From assembly GCA_964443135.1 (NCBI GenBank), contig CAYUBQ010000008.1:28572-92571 (forward strand): a stretch of 64,000 nt of DNA, read 5' to 3'. Positions within the stretch are counted from its first letter, which is position 1; each line of letters opens with the position of its first letter. The stretch comes from JAIPEI01 sp964443135 (GTDB lineage Bacteria; Desulfobacterota; DSM-4660; Desulfatiglandales; HGW-15). Of the stretch, positions 32,861-41,984 are shown piece by piece. The notes under the pieces were generated by a model, which saw only the letters and a list, made by a program, of their open reading frames with translations, was not told where the DNA came from and made no database searches. The position numbers and the translations under genes are program-made.

Positions 32861-33991
32861 ATGAGAGACTCGGAGACAAACAGGGGAACCCGCATGGTCA
32901 TCGCCGGCGGCGGCACCGGCGGGCACCTCTTTCCCGGCCTGGCCACTGCCCGGGAGCTGGCGCGCCGGCACCCGGACGCGGAGATCCTCTTCGTGACGGG
33001 CGAACGCCGGATGGAGACGCGGATCCTGGAGCGGTCCGGGTTCCGGCAGCGGTCCATCCGGGTGCAGCCCCTGAAGGGACGGGGGTGGGCCGGGGGCCTG
33101 TCGGCGCTCCTGACCCTTCCGCGGAGCCTGGTCCACGCCCGCCGCATCCTGAAGCGGTTCGTACCGCAAGCCGTGCTGGGCGTGGGCGGCTACGCTTCGG
33201 GCCCGGTCTGCCTGGCCGCCCGGACCCTGGGGATCCCCACGGCGATCCACGAGCAGAACTCCTACCCCGGGCTCACGAACCGGCTTCTCTGCCGCATCGT
33301 GGACCGGGTGTTCATCTCCTTCGAGGAGAGCCGCTCGGGCTTCCCGGCGGGACGCCTCGTCCTCACGGGCAACCCGGTGCGGGAAGAGCTTCTCCGGGTC
33401 GAACCCCGCCGGATCGACCCGGCCCGGCCGCTGAACGTCCTGGTCGTGGGCGGAAGCCAGGGGGCCCGGGCGGTGAACACGGCCGTGGCCGATGCCCTGG
33501 TTCTCATGAAGGACCGCGGGGTGGAGGTTCGCGTGGTTCACCAGACCGGGGACGCCGACTACGAGAGGGTGCTGGACCTGTACACGGAGCGGGGGCTCCG
33601 AGGCGTGGTGACGCCGTTCATCGAGGACATGGCCGGAGCCTATGCAGAGGCCGACCTGGTGGTCGGCAGGGCCGGGGCCTCGACGGTCGCGGAGCTGGCC
33701 GCCCTGGGCAAGCCCTCCGTCCTGATTCCGTTTCCGCACGCGGCCAACAACCACCAGGTGACCAACGCCAGGGCCCTGGCGGATAGCGGAGGAGCGGTGC
33801 TCCTTCTTCAGAAGGATCTCGACGGCTCCACCCTGGCCGATCTCCTGGTCCGATACAGCCGGGACCGGGAGCCGCTCAAAAGGCTCTCGGCCCGGGCCCT
33901 CGAGAAGGCACGCACAGAGGCGACCCGGACCATCGCGGACCGGCTCGAGGCGTTGATGAGCTCCGGCGGCGGGTGCCGGGGCGTGCAGTGA
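32861..33991 (+). CDS. murG: Lipid II synthase MurG
   Basis: Peripheral inner-membrane GT28 glycosyltransferase that adds GlcNAc from UDP-GlcNAc to lipid I. The 376-aa product has the N-terminal glycine-rich loop AGGGTGGHLFPGLA (about 15). The hydrophobic/basic acceptor-side patch is near 70-100. VLGVGGYASGP, HEQNSYPGLTN, VVGGSQGARAVN and the donor-binding VGRAGASTVAELAALG and PFPHAANNHQVTNA motifs follow. It is followed by murC after 7 bases. Confidence 0.97.
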   Translation: MRDSETNRGTRMVIAGGGTGGHLFPGLATARELARRHPDAEILFVTGERRMETRILERSGFRQRSIRVQPLKGRGWAGGLSALLTLPRSLVHARRILKRFVPQAVLGVGGYASGPVCLAARTLGIPTAIHEQNSYPGLTNRLLCRIVDRVFISFEESRSGFPAGRLVLTGNPVREELLRVEPRRIDPARPLNVLVVGGSQGARAVNTAVADALVLMKDRGVEVRVVHQTGDADYERVLDLYTERGLRGVVTPFIEDMAGAYAEADLVVGRAGASTVAELAALGKPSVLIPFPHAANNHQVTNARALADSGGAVLLLQKDLDGSTLADLLVRYSRDREPLKRLSARALEKARTEATRTIADRLEALMSSGGGCRGVQ

Positions 33992-33998
33992 GGGAAAG

Positions 33999-35381
33999 AT
34001 GAGACCGTTCGGCAAGGTCCAGCAGATCCACTTCGTGGGCGTCGGAGGCATCGGCATGAGCGGTATCGCCGAGCTTCTGCTCAATCTGGGGTACAGGGTG
34101 AGCGGCTCCGACCTGAAGGGGTCCGAGGTCACGCAGAGGCTCGCCGGAATGGGGGCGTCCGTCATGCTCGGCCACAGCAGGGAGCACGCGGCGGGAGCGG
34201 ACGTCGTTGTCTTTTCCTCGGCGGTTTCGCCGGACAACCCGGAGATCCGGGAGGCCATGGAGCGCTTCGTCCCCGTGATCCCGAGGGCGGAGATGCTGGC
34301 CGAGCTCATGCGGCTCAAGTACGGCGTTGCGGTGGCCGGCGCACACGGAAAGACCACGACCACCTCCATGATTGCGTCCATCCTCACGAGCGCCGACCTG
34401 GACCCGACCGTGATCATCGGCGGGCGGCTGGACATCTGGGGCGGCTCCAACGCCAAGCTCGGCCAGGGCGACATCCTGGTCGCGGAGTCGGACGAGAGCG
34501 ACGGCTCCTTCATGGTGCTCTCGCCCACCATCGCCGTGGTGACCAACGTGGACCAGGAGCACGTCGAGCACTACGGGACCATGGACAACCTGCGAACCGC
34601 CTTCGTCGATTTCGTGAACAAGATCCCGTTTTACGGCTCGGCCGTGCTCTGCCTGGACAACGAGGAGATCCAGGGGATTCTCCCGCGTCTGCGCAAGCGC
34701 TACCTCACCTACGGCATGGCGTCCCAGGCCGACGTGCAGGCTCGCGAGGTGGAGATGCGGGAGCTCGCTTCCTCGTTCGAGATCCTTCACCGGGACCGGC
34801 CCCTGGGAAGGGTCCTGGTGGGGATGCCCGGAAAGCACAATGTGCTCAACGCCCTGGCCGCCGTCGCCGTGGGATTGGAGCTGGAGCTGGATCCCGGGGA
34901 CATCAAGGCGGGGCTCCGCAATCTGGGCGGGCTGGCCAGGCGGTTCCAGGTGAAGGGGGAGCGGGGCGGGGTCCTGTTCGTGGACGACTACGGACACCAC
35001 CCGACGGAGATCGTGCACACCCTGGAGACGGCCAGGACCTGCTGGCCCGAGCAAAGGCTGGTGGTCGTGTTTCAACCCCACCGCTACTCGCGGACCCGGG
35101 CGCTGTTCGACCGGTTCGTGCTGAGCTTCAACCAGGCGGACGTCCTGGTGGTGGCCCCCATTTACGGTGCGGGCGAGGAGCCCGTCGAGGGCGTGGACTC
35201 GGAATGGCTCTGCCGGGGCATCAAGCGGCACGGCCACCGGGAGGTGATCCTCGGCCGGGACCTGGACTGGATTCGGGACCGGCTGCGCAGGATCGTGAAA
35301 TCCGGGGACGTGGTCCTCACCCTGGGGGCGGGCGACGTCCATCGGGTGGGGGAACGGCTCATGGAAGAGCTCCAGGGATGA
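33999..35381 (+). CDS. murC: UDP-N-acetylmuramate-L-alanine ligase
   Basis: Adds L-alanine to UDP-MurNAc, starting the stem peptide. The 460-aa product begins with IHFVGVGGIGMSGIAELL (about 8-25). The ATP loop AGAHGKTTTTSMIASIL lies near 110, EADESDGSF is present as VAESDESDGSF, and NVDQEHVEHYG, DDYGHHPTEI and FQPHRYSRT are intact. Its stop overlaps the murB start as ATGA. In dcw clusters of this group, murC precedes murB as here. Confidence 0.97.
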   Translation: MRPFGKVQQIHFVGVGGIGMSGIAELLLNLGYRVSGSDLKGSEVTQRLAGMGASVMLGHSREHAAGADVVVFSSAVSPDNPEIREAMERFVPVIPRAEMLAELMRLKYGVAVAGAHGKTTTTSMIASILTSADLDPTVIIGGRLDIWGGSNAKLGQGDILVAESDESDGSFMVLSPTIAVVTNVDQEHVEHYGTMDNLRTAFVDFVNKIPFYGSAVLCLDNEEIQGILPRLRKRYLTYGMASQADVQAREVEMRELASSFEILHRDRPLGRVLVGMPGKHNVLNALAAVAVGLELELDPGDIKAGLRNLGGLARRFQVKGERGGVLFVDDYGHHPTEIVHTLETARTCWPEQRLVVVFQPHRYSRTRALFDRFVLSFNQADVLVVAPIYGAGEEPVEGVDSEWLCRGIKRHGHREVILGRDLDWIRDRLRRIVKSGDVVLTLGAGDVHRVGERLMEELQG

Positions 35382-36292
35382 CCGTGGAGAAAGGACATCG
35401 AAGGAAGCTCATGGAAATCGCGGGTTCCGACGTCCGGTTCGACCGGCCCATGCGTCTCTACACCACGTTTCGAGTGGGGGGCAATGCGGCCGCCCTGGTC
35501 CGCGCCGGGAGCCTGGAGGTGCTGAGGCACACACATGCCTACGCGGGAGCCGCGGGCATTCCCTGGGTGGTCGTAGGCAAGGGGAGCAACCTGCTGGTTT
35601 CGGACCGGGGCTTCCCGGGGGTGGTCATCCGCCTGCGGGGCGCCCTGGCCGAGGTGATCGGGGATGAAGGGGAGGGGGTGTTGAGCGCCGGAGGCGGGGC
35701 GACGAATCGGCGGGTGCTGGATCTCTGTGTTTGCAAGGGTCTCGGCGGGCTCGAGTTCCTGGCCGGCATCCCGGGAACGGCGGGCGGGGCCGTGGCCACC
35801 AACGCCGGGGCCTGGGGCGGGAGCACGGGGGAGGCGCTGAGGCGGGTGGAGCTCCTCACGGAAGGGGGAGAGGTCGAGAACTTCCCGGCTGGAGCGCTCC
35901 TCTTTTCGTACCGCGGCTGCAGCCTCCCCGCGGGCTCGGTGGTCACCAGGGCGCTCTTTGGTGTGAGGCGGGAAGCGCCGGGCAGGGTCCGCGAGCGGAT
36001 CGACCGAAACCTCGAGGGGCGCCGCCGTTCTCAGCCGCTCCGGTTTCCCTCTGCGGGATCGGTGTTTCGAAACCCCCCGGAAGGATCGGCGTGGCGGCTG
36101 GTGGCGGAGGCCGGACTGAGGGGAAAGCGGATCGGCGGCGCGGAGATCTCCCGGCTTCACGCGAACTTCATCGTGAACCGCGGAGGGGCCACGGCGGAAG
36201 ACATTTTCTCCCTGATGAACCTGGCGAGGGAATCCGTTCTGCGCCGCACGGGGATCGAGCTGGAGCCGGAGATCCGGACCGTCGGCTTCTGA
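35378..36292 (+). CDS. murB: UDP-N-acetylenolpyruvoylglucosamine reductase
   Basis: FAD-dependent reductase that makes UDP-MurNAc from UDP-GlcNAc-enolpyruvate. The 304-aa product shows the FAD-site motifs TTFRVGGNAA (about 30), VVGKGSNLLVSD (about 64), AGIPGTAGGAVATNAGAWGG (about 134), the catalytic Ser region FPSAGSVFRNP (about 230) and EISRLHANFIVN near the C-terminus. The compact C-terminal layout is type II-like. The ATG overlaps the murC stop; an ATG 33 bases downstream (MEIAGSDV) preceded by GAAGGAAG is an alternative start. Confidence 0.96.
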   Translation: MTVEKGHRRKLMEIAGSDVRFDRPMRLYTTFRVGGNAAALVRAGSLEVLRHTHAYAGAAGIPWVVVGKGSNLLVSDRGFPGVVIRLRGALAEVIGDEGEGVLSAGGGATNRRVLDLCVCKGLGGLEFLAGIPGTAGGAVATNAGAWGGSTGEALRRVELLTEGGEVENFPAGALLFSYRGCSLPAGSVVTRALFGVRREAPGRVRERIDRNLEGRRRSQPLRFPSAGSVFRNPPEGSAWRLVAEAGLRGKRIGGAEISRLHANFIVNRGGATAEDIFSLMNLARESVLRRTGIELEPEIRTVGF

Positions 36293-36332
36293 GAAGGAAA
36301 CGGCGAGGCGTCGAAGAGGGTACCGAGAACCC

Positions 36333-37136
36333 ATGACGAAGCGAGAGGCGGAAGAGCGGGGGCGGCACATCCTGGCGACGGTCTGGCAGGTGATCTGCTG
36401 GGCGGGCTCGTCCTTCCTGAAGGTCTCTTGCCTGCTGGTGTGCCTTATGATGATCAGCGTGCTCTTTCTTGCGGGGTATCAGTTCCTGCTCCACTCGCCC
36501 TACATCCGCCTGGAACGGGTGGAGATCTCCGGGGTGGAGAACAGCATCAAGCGCGAGCTCCTGGAGATATCGGGGCTGCGTTCGGACATGACCCTCCTCG
36601 CCGTGGACTCGAGAAAGCTCGAGCAGAACCTGGAGCGCCATCCCTGGGTCAAGTCCGTCGAGGTGGAGAAGCGGTATCCGCACTCGCTGAGGATCAGGGC
36701 CCTGCGGGAGGAGCCCTGGGCCGTGGTCTCCACGGGGGGGCTCTTCTACATGAACCGCAACGGGAACGTCTTCAAGGAGGTGGGGCCCGCCGAGCCGGTG
36801 GACTTTCCGGTCATCACCGGCGAGTTCGACGACGAGGAGCAGCGCGACCGGAATCTCGAGCTCGCGGCCCACGTGCTCAGGGTCCTGGAGCGCCGCGGGG
36901 AGGACTGGATGAAGGAGGAGATCTCCGAGGTCCACCTGCGCAACGAAGGAAACGTGTCGCTGTACTTCCGTTCCCTGCCCGCCATGGTGCAGGTGAGCGT
37001 GCCCGACCTGGAGAAGAAGATCGAGGATCTGAATCGAATCGTCCAGCACCTGCGCGACACCCGGCAGGTCGAGAAGGTCACCGGAATCAACCTTCACTAC
37101 CGGGACGGGGCCGTGGTTTCCTTCAGGAGGGGATAG
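36333..37136 (+). CDS. ftsQ: Cell division protein FtsQ/DivIB
   Basis: Bitopic divisome protein that holds FtsL/FtsB and regulates septal synthesis. The 267-aa product has a cytoplasmic N-tail, one membrane helix (about 30-53), the POTRA domain starting YIRLERVEISGVENSIKREL (about 62-81) with HPWVKSVEVEKRYPHSLRI, and a beta domain ending in a charged tail. Sequence identity among FtsQ proteins is low, but the POTRA pattern and the slot between murB and ftsA are convincing. Confidence 0.93.
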   Translation: MTKREAEERGRHILATVWQVICWAGSSFLKVSCLLVCLMMISVLFLAGYQFLLHSPYIRLERVEISGVENSIKRELLEISGLRSDMTLLAVDSRKLEQNLERHPWVKSVEVEKRYPHSLRIRALREEPWAVVSTGGLFYMNRNGNVFKEVGPAEPVDFPVITGEFDDEEQRDRNLELAAHVLRVLERRGEDWMKEEISEVHLRNEGNVSLYFRSLPAMVQVSVPDLEKKIEDLNRIVQHLRDTRQVEKVTGINLHYRDGAVVSFRRG

Positions 37137-37207
37137 AACCGGGCGGATTGGACCGCATCGGGCGGACCCGCGGGGCGTCCATCGCGGAAGGAGAAGGGGT
37201 ACACATC

Positions 37208-38431
37208 ATGGCCGCAGAGATCATCGTAGGGCTGGACATCGGGACCACCAAGATTTGCGCCGTGGTGGGGGAGCTGAAGCCGGACGGAATCGAGATCATC
37301 GGCATCGGGAGCCACCCGTCGGATGGCCTCAGGAAAGGGGTGGTGATCAACATCGAGAACACCGTGAACTCCATCAAAGAGGCGATCGAGGAGGCCGAGA
37401 CCATGGCCGGCTGCGAGATCAGCACGGTCTACGCCGGGGTCGCGGGAGGGCACATCAAGGGGTTCAACAGCCACGGGGTCATCCCGCTCAAGGAAAAAGA
37501 GGTGACCCGAAAGGACGTGGAGCGGGTGATCGAGGCCGCGAGTGCAGTGGCCATCCCCATGGACCGCGAGGTGATCCACGTCCTCACCCAGGAGTTCATC
37601 GTCGACGAACAGGACGGCATCATGGATCCCCTGGGCATGTCCGGGGTCCGCCTGGAGGCGAAGATCCACATCGTCACCGGAGCCGTGACCTCTGCACAGA
37701 ACATCATCAAGTGCGCCAACAAGGCGGGGCTCGACGTTGCGGACATCGTGCTGGAGTCCCTGGCGTCGAACGAGTCCGTGCTCTCGGACGAGGAGAGGAC
37801 GCTCGGGGCGGCCCTCCTCGACTTCGGGGGCGGCACCGCGGACATGGCCGTCTTCTCCCGGGGAGCCATCAAGCACACGTCGGTGCTCGCCCTCGGGGGG
37901 GACAACCTCACCTACGACCTGTCCATCGGCCTGCGCACCTCCCGCAAGGACGCGGAGAAGGTCAAGATGAAGTACGGCTGCGCCCTCTGCTCGATGATCG
38001 GCGAGGACGAGACCATCGAGGTCCCCGGGGTGGGCGGAAGGAAGCCTCGGGTCCTATCCCGGCGGATCCTGGGCGAGATTCTCGAGCCTCGCGTGGAGGA
38101 GATCTTCACCCTCATCCACAACGAGCTGCTCCGGTCGGGGTTCGCCGATTCCATCAACTCGGGGGTGGTGGTCACGGGCGGGTCGGCGGAGCTCTCGGGC
38201 ATCGCCGAGATGGCCGAGTACGTGTTCAAGGTACCCGCGCGGATCGGTTACCCCCGGGAGATCAAGGGGCTGGTGGAGGTGGTGAACAAGCCCATGTACG
38301 CGACCGCCGTGGGGCTGGTGCTCTACGGTGCGAAGCGAAGCAAGGGAGGAAAGAAGTTCAGGATTCGAGACACCAACATTTTCGGAAGGGTCATGGACAG
38401 GATGAAAAGGTGGTTCAAGGATATCATCTGA
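37208..38431 (+). CDS. ftsA: Cell division protein FtsA
   Basis: Actin-fold ATPase that tethers FtsZ to the membrane and recruits the divisome. The 407-aa product has the phosphate-1 loop GLDIGTTKICAVVGE (about 7-21), the 1C SHS2 domain, the phosphate-2 loop LLDFGGGTADMAVF (about 205), and the adenosine motif VVVTGGSAELSGIAE (about 320). The C-terminal amphipathic membrane-targeting helix (GRVMDRMKRWFKDII) is complete. It starts 71 bases after ftsQ, with GGAG upstream, and is followed by ftsZ after 39 bases. Confidence 0.97.
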   Translation: MAAEIIVGLDIGTTKICAVVGELKPDGIEIIGIGSHPSDGLRKGVVINIENTVNSIKEAIEEAETMAGCEISTVYAGVAGGHIKGFNSHGVIPLKEKEVTRKDVERVIEAASAVAIPMDREVIHVLTQEFIVDEQDGIMDPLGMSGVRLEAKIHIVTGAVTSAQNIIKCANKAGLDVADIVLESLASNESVLSDEERTLGAALLDFGGGTADMAVFSRGAIKHTSVLALGGDNLTYDLSIGLRTSRKDAEKVKMKYGCALCSMIGEDETIEVPGVGGRKPRVLSRRILGEILEPRVEEIFTLIHNELLRSGFADSINSGVVVTGGSAELSGIAEMAEYVFKVPARIGYPREIKGLVEVVNKPMYATAVGLVLYGAKRSKGGKKFRIRDTNIFGRVMDRMKRWFKDII

Positions 38432-38470
38432 GATGTCGGGCGCTTCAAACGTTTGAAAAGGAGGGGAATC

Positions 38471-39772
38471 ATGAAGTTCGAGTTTGTGGAGGAAAAGGAG
38501 AGCAGGTACAGTGCGAAGATCAAGGTCTTCGGCATCGGGGGAGCCGGCGGAAACGCGATCAACAACATGATCTCCGCCAAGCTCAAGGGCGTGGACTTCA
38601 TCACGGCCAACACGGACAGCCAGGATCTCGAGCGATCCACCTGCTCCTGCAAGATCCAGCTGGGCGCGGCCCTCACCCGGGGGCTGGGCGCGGGATCGGA
38701 TCCCGAGGTCGGCCACGCCGCCGCCGAGGAGAGCGCGAACGACGTGCGGGAGGCCGCGGAGGGGGCCGACATGGTCTTCGTCACGGCCGGCATGGGAGGC
38801 GGGACCGGCACCGGGGCCGCGCCGGTGATCGCGCACGAGTGCCGGGAGTCCGGCGCCCTCACCGTGGCCGTGGTCACGAAGCCCTTCAAGTTCGAAGGGG
38901 ACAAGCGGATGCGGCGGGCCCTGGAAGGGGTGGAGAAACTCAAGCAGGAAGTGGACACCCTGATCATCATCCCGAACGAGCGGCTGAAGTCCGTGGGGAC
39001 CAAGAACAGTACCGTGAGGGACCTGTTCGTGCGGGCCGACGAGGTGCTCTTGAACGCGGTCCGAGGCATCTCGGACCTCATCAACAGCAGCGGCTTCATG
39101 AACCTGGACTTCGCCGACGTGAAGAAGGTCATGGAGCAGATGGGGACCGCCATCATGGGAACCGGCCGGGCCGGCGGCGAGAACCGCGCCATCGAGGCGG
39201 CGCGCGAGGCGATCAACAGCCCGCTGCTCGAGGACATCTCCATCAGCGGGGCCCGGGGGCTCCTGATGAACCTGACCGGCCCCTCGGACATGACCATGGA
39301 GGAGGTGGACGAAGCCTTCACCTACGTCAAGGGGGAGGTGGACGAAGGGGCCGAGATCTTCTCCGGACTGGTGTTCGACGACGGCATGGGCGACGAGGTC
39401 CAGATGACCGTCATCGCCACGGGCATCGACCGGGAGCAGTACAGCAAGGTCATCCGTCTCAACGACCGCGTGCAGGAGCGGGCCGGCGGCGTGCAGGAGC
39501 CCGCCTGCGGGGTCCGGGACGCGAGCCCGGAGGAGGCGGGAGGAGCCTGGACCGTCCGCACCGGAAGCGGCTCCGCCTTCGACGGCAACGACCTGGACGA
39601 GGACAATCTCGACATCCCCGCCTTCATGCGGAACAAGGTCGAGGAGAATCCGTTCGGGGATATCCAGGAGGACCATCGGGAGGAGAAGAAGGGGTTCCTG
39701 CGAAGGGCCTTCTCCAAGGACAGCCTGGATTTCCCGACGTTCCTGAGGACGAAGCAGTCCAAGGCGTACTAG
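38471..39772 (+). CDS. ftsZ: Cell division GTPase FtsZ with two C-terminal peptides
   Basis: Tubulin-fold GTPase that forms the Z-ring. Starting at the ATG after AAAAGGAGGGG, the product is 433 aa. The GTPase core has IGGAGGNAINNMI (about 18), ANTDSQDL, the tubulin signature GMGGGTGTGAAPV (about 106), NERLKSVGTKN and the T7 loop NLDFADVKKVM (about 215). After a short linker, the normal conserved C-terminal peptide appears as LDIPAFMRNK (D381). A second one, LDFPTFLRTK (D420), lies 39 residues later near the very end, with a charged linker (EEKKGFLRRAFSKD) between. Such a doubled FtsA/ZapD/MinC-binding tail is unusual. Confidence 0.97.
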   Translation: MKFEFVEEKESRYSAKIKVFGIGGAGGNAINNMISAKLKGVDFITANTDSQDLERSTCSCKIQLGAALTRGLGAGSDPEVGHAAAEESANDVREAAEGADMVFVTAGMGGGTGTGAAPVIAHECRESGALTVAVVTKPFKFEGDKRMRRALEGVEKLKQEVDTLIIIPNERLKSVGTKNSTVRDLFVRADEVLLNAVRGISDLINSSGFMNLDFADVKKVMEQMGTAIMGTGRAGGENRAIEAAREAINSPLLEDISISGARGLLMNLTGPSDMTMEEVDEAFTYVKGEVDEGAEIFSGLVFDDGMGDEVQMTVIATGIDREQYSKVIRLNDRVQERAGGVQEPACGVRDASPEEAGGAWTVRTGSGSAFDGNDLDEDNLDIPAFMRNKVEENPFGDIQEDHREEKKGFLRRAFSKDSLDFPTFLRTKQSKAY

Positions 39773-39809
39773 AGGGAACCCCGCAGCAGAACACACCGGG
39801 GGCCGGAGC

Positions 39810-41573
39810 GTGGAAGGGAGACAAGCAGCGCTTCATCGGAAGCGGCTCGCCCTGGAGACGGGCGCCGTCCGGAAGGACTGGGGCGGACGCCTCTCCGTGG
39901 CCCTGGTCTACCCCAACAGCTACGCCCTGGGCATGTCCAGCCTCGGGTTCCAGGTCGTCTACGACCTCCTGAACCGGGACGACCGCGTGGTGGCGGAACG
40001 GGTCTTCTATCCCGACAAACCGGAGACATCCCTCCCTCCGGAGGGGGGAAAGGGGCTTCTTTCCATGGAGTCCCTCTCCCCCCTGTCCCGCTTCGACGTC
40101 GTCGCCTTCTCCCTCTCCTTCGAGAACGACGACCTCCACGTCCTCCGCGTGCTGGACTGGGCCTGCGTTCCGGTTCTCCGGGAGGAACGGGACGACGCCC
40201 ACCCGTTCGTCCTGGGCGGCGGGATCCGGGCCATGCTCAACCCGGAGCCGCTCGCTCCCTTCTTCGACGCCTTTCTACTGGGGGAGGCCGAGGCCGTGCT
40301 CCAGCGGTTCGTCTCCCGCTTCCGGGAGTGGACGACCGCGGGCCGCACCCGCCGTGAATCCGCAAGAGAGCTGGTTCCCGAGTTTCCCTCCCTCTATGTC
40401 CCTTCCCTCTACCGTCCCCGCTACCGGCCCGACGGGACCCTCGAAATCCTGGAGCCCCTGGAAAGGGGCGTCCCGGAAAGGATCCGTCCGGCCAGGACAC
40501 CCGGGGCCGGGGCCCCGGCCGTTTCCACCATCACCACGCCGGAGACCGAGTTCGGGGAAAAGGTCCTGGTGGAGCTCGGCCGCGGGTGCGGGCGGGCCTG
40601 CCGTTTCTGCGCGGCCGGACACGTCTGCCGTCCCCCTCGCTTCCGCGCCGAAAGCGAGCTGAAGGCGTGCGTGGACAGGGCCCTTTCGATCACGCCCCGG
40701 GTGGGGCTTCTGAGCCCTGCCGTGTCGGACACCCCGGGCATCGAGGCCCTGACCGCCCGCATCGTCGAGCAGGGGGGAACGTTCTCCGTCTCCTCCCTCA
40801 GGGCGGATTCCCTGGGCCCGAAGCTCCTGGAGCAGCTGGCGAGGGCCGGGCAGAAGAGCATCGCCGTCGCCCCCGAGGCCGGCACGGAGCGGCTCCGGCG
40901 CGTGATCAACAAGCACTTGACCGAGGAGGAGATCCTGGAGGCGGTAGGGCGCATCGCATCGGTGCAGGCCTTTTCCCTCCGTCTCTACTTCATGATCGGG
41001 CTTCCCACGGAGACCCGGGAGGACGTAACCGGCATCGCGGAGCTGGCCAAGAGGATCCGGCACCGGATGGTGCGCGAGTCCGGTGGAAGGGGAACCATCG
41101 GGAGGATCCGGTTGAGCGTGAACTGCTTCGTTCCCAAGCCGTTCACACCGTTCCAGTGGTTTCCCATGGCGTCCGTGAAATCGCTCGAAGAGAAGCAGAA
41201 GCAGCTCCGGCGGGCCCTGGCCAAGACGGGCGGCGTGACCGTGGCCTTCGACGTTCCCCGGTGGGCGTACATCCAGGCCCTGCTCTCCCTGGGCGACCGG
41301 AGGGCCGGGAGGATCCTCCTCGCCGCCCACCGCTTCGGCGGGAGCTGGAAGCGGGCCCTCCGCCACAGCGAGACCAATCCGGAGTTCTTCGTCCACCGCC
41401 CCCGGGGGCTGGACGAAACCCTCCCCTGGGACCACATCGATCACGGCATCCGCAAGGAGCATTTGGCCCGGGAGTACGGGCTGGCCCTGGCGGAGAGGGA
41501 GTCGCCGGAGTGCCGGGTGGGCCGCTGCGACCGGTGCGGCGTCTGCCGGGGTCCGGACGGTTCCTCGGAGTAG
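39810..41573 (+). CDS. Radical SAM protein with N-terminal B12-binding-like domain
   Basis: Radical SAM enzyme of the COG1032 group, 587 aa, reaction unknown. The N-terminal ~200 residues form a cobalamin-binding-like domain (VALVYPNSYALGMSSLGFQ, FVLGGGIRAMLNPEP, LLGEAEAVL) although a DxHxxG corrinoid motif is not seen. The [4Fe-4S] motif is CGRACRFC (about 261-268). It is followed by PEAGTERLRRVINK and YFMIGLPTETREDV. The C-terminus has extra cysteines (CRVGRCDRCGVC, about 571), possibly a second metal site. It starts 37 bases after ftsZ and may belong to the end of that transcript. Similar proteins are annotated as TIGR03960-like radical SAM proteins. Confidence 0.88.
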   Translation: MEGRQAALHRKRLALETGAVRKDWGGRLSVALVYPNSYALGMSSLGFQVVYDLLNRDDRVVAERVFYPDKPETSLPPEGGKGLLSMESLSPLSRFDVVAFSLSFENDDLHVLRVLDWACVPVLREERDDAHPFVLGGGIRAMLNPEPLAPFFDAFLLGEAEAVLQRFVSRFREWTTAGRTRRESARELVPEFPSLYVPSLYRPRYRPDGTLEILEPLERGVPERIRPARTPGAGAPAVSTITTPETEFGEKVLVELGRGCGRACRFCAAGHVCRPPRFRAESELKACVDRALSITPRVGLLSPAVSDTPGIEALTARIVEQGGTFSVSSLRADSLGPKLLEQLARAGQKSIAVAPEAGTERLRRVINKHLTEEEILEAVGRIASVQAFSLRLYFMIGLPTETREDVTGIAELAKRIRHRMVRESGGRGTIGRIRLSVNCFVPKPFTPFQWFPMASVKSLEEKQKQLRRALAKTGGVTVAFDVPRWAYIQALLSLGDRRAGRILLAAHRFGGSWKRALRHSETNPEFFVHRPRGLDETLPWDHIDHGIRKEHLAREYGLALAERESPECRVGRCDRCGVCRGPDGSSE

Positions 41574-41628
41574 TTGAAAACCCGGAGACGATGCCTCTTC
41601 GAAGTCTCGTCGAAGGAGGCGGGAGTTG

Positions 41629-41733
41629 TTGATGGAGTCGCAATAGGCCCGAGCCCTCGAGATCTGCCTCTGGTATTTCAACAGGTTGTATCGTCCCCAG
41701 CGGCGCGTGAGCGGGTTTTTGCGAATGCGTCAG
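41629..41733 (-). repeat. Dispersed ~105-bp repeat, copy C
   Basis: Read on the minus strand it begins TGACGCATTCGCA, continues with CCCGCTCACGCGCCGCTGGG and AACCTGTTGAAATACC, and ends GATCTCGAGGG...TTGCGACTCCATCA. It matches copies A (369-474) and B (52586-52688) at most positions. It sits directly upstream of the small toxin-antitoxin-like pair. Confidence 0.75.
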
Positions 41734-41771
41734 TTGTTGAGTTATTGAGAAACATCCCCTATGATGGAGGG

Positions 41772-41984
41772 ATGAAAAGCGTGGAGCGCATCTGGGTGAA
41801 CAAGGCCAAGACCTTCGAGGAGGCCGCTGCATTCGATCGGGATTATTATCAGCGGCTCTCTCCCGAGGAGCGCCTGGATACCGTGCAGATGCTCCGGGAG
41901 ATGCACTTCGACCAGTCCGGGATGACGATCGGTGAAGACGGAAAAAGGCTACGAAGAGTTCTTGGGGTTGTTCAACCGGCATGA
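41772..41984 (+). CDS. Small helical protein paired with a nucleotidyltransferase
   Basis: 70-aa soluble protein starting MKSVERIWVNKAKTFEEAAA, with GGAGG six bases upstream. It is helical and charged (FDRDYYQRLSPEERLDTVQM), ending KRLRRVLGVVQPA. Proteins like this are commonly found directly before AbiEii-like or MNT-like nucleotidyltransferase genes and are treated as the partner, possibly an antitoxin. The frame also reads upstream through the dispersed repeat (AARERVFANAS), but that part has no start with a ribosome site, so I exclude it. It overlaps the downstream gene by 53 bases. Confidence 0.75.
   Translation: MKSVERIWVNKAKTFEEAAAFDRDYYQRLSPEERLDTVQMLREMHFDQSGMTIGEDGKRLRRVLGVVQPA

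Noticed and set aside
31514..34546. A 1010-codon minus-strand frame opposite ftsW-murG-murC
   Set aside because: It runs fully antisense to three well-identified genes and encodes no recognisable domain.
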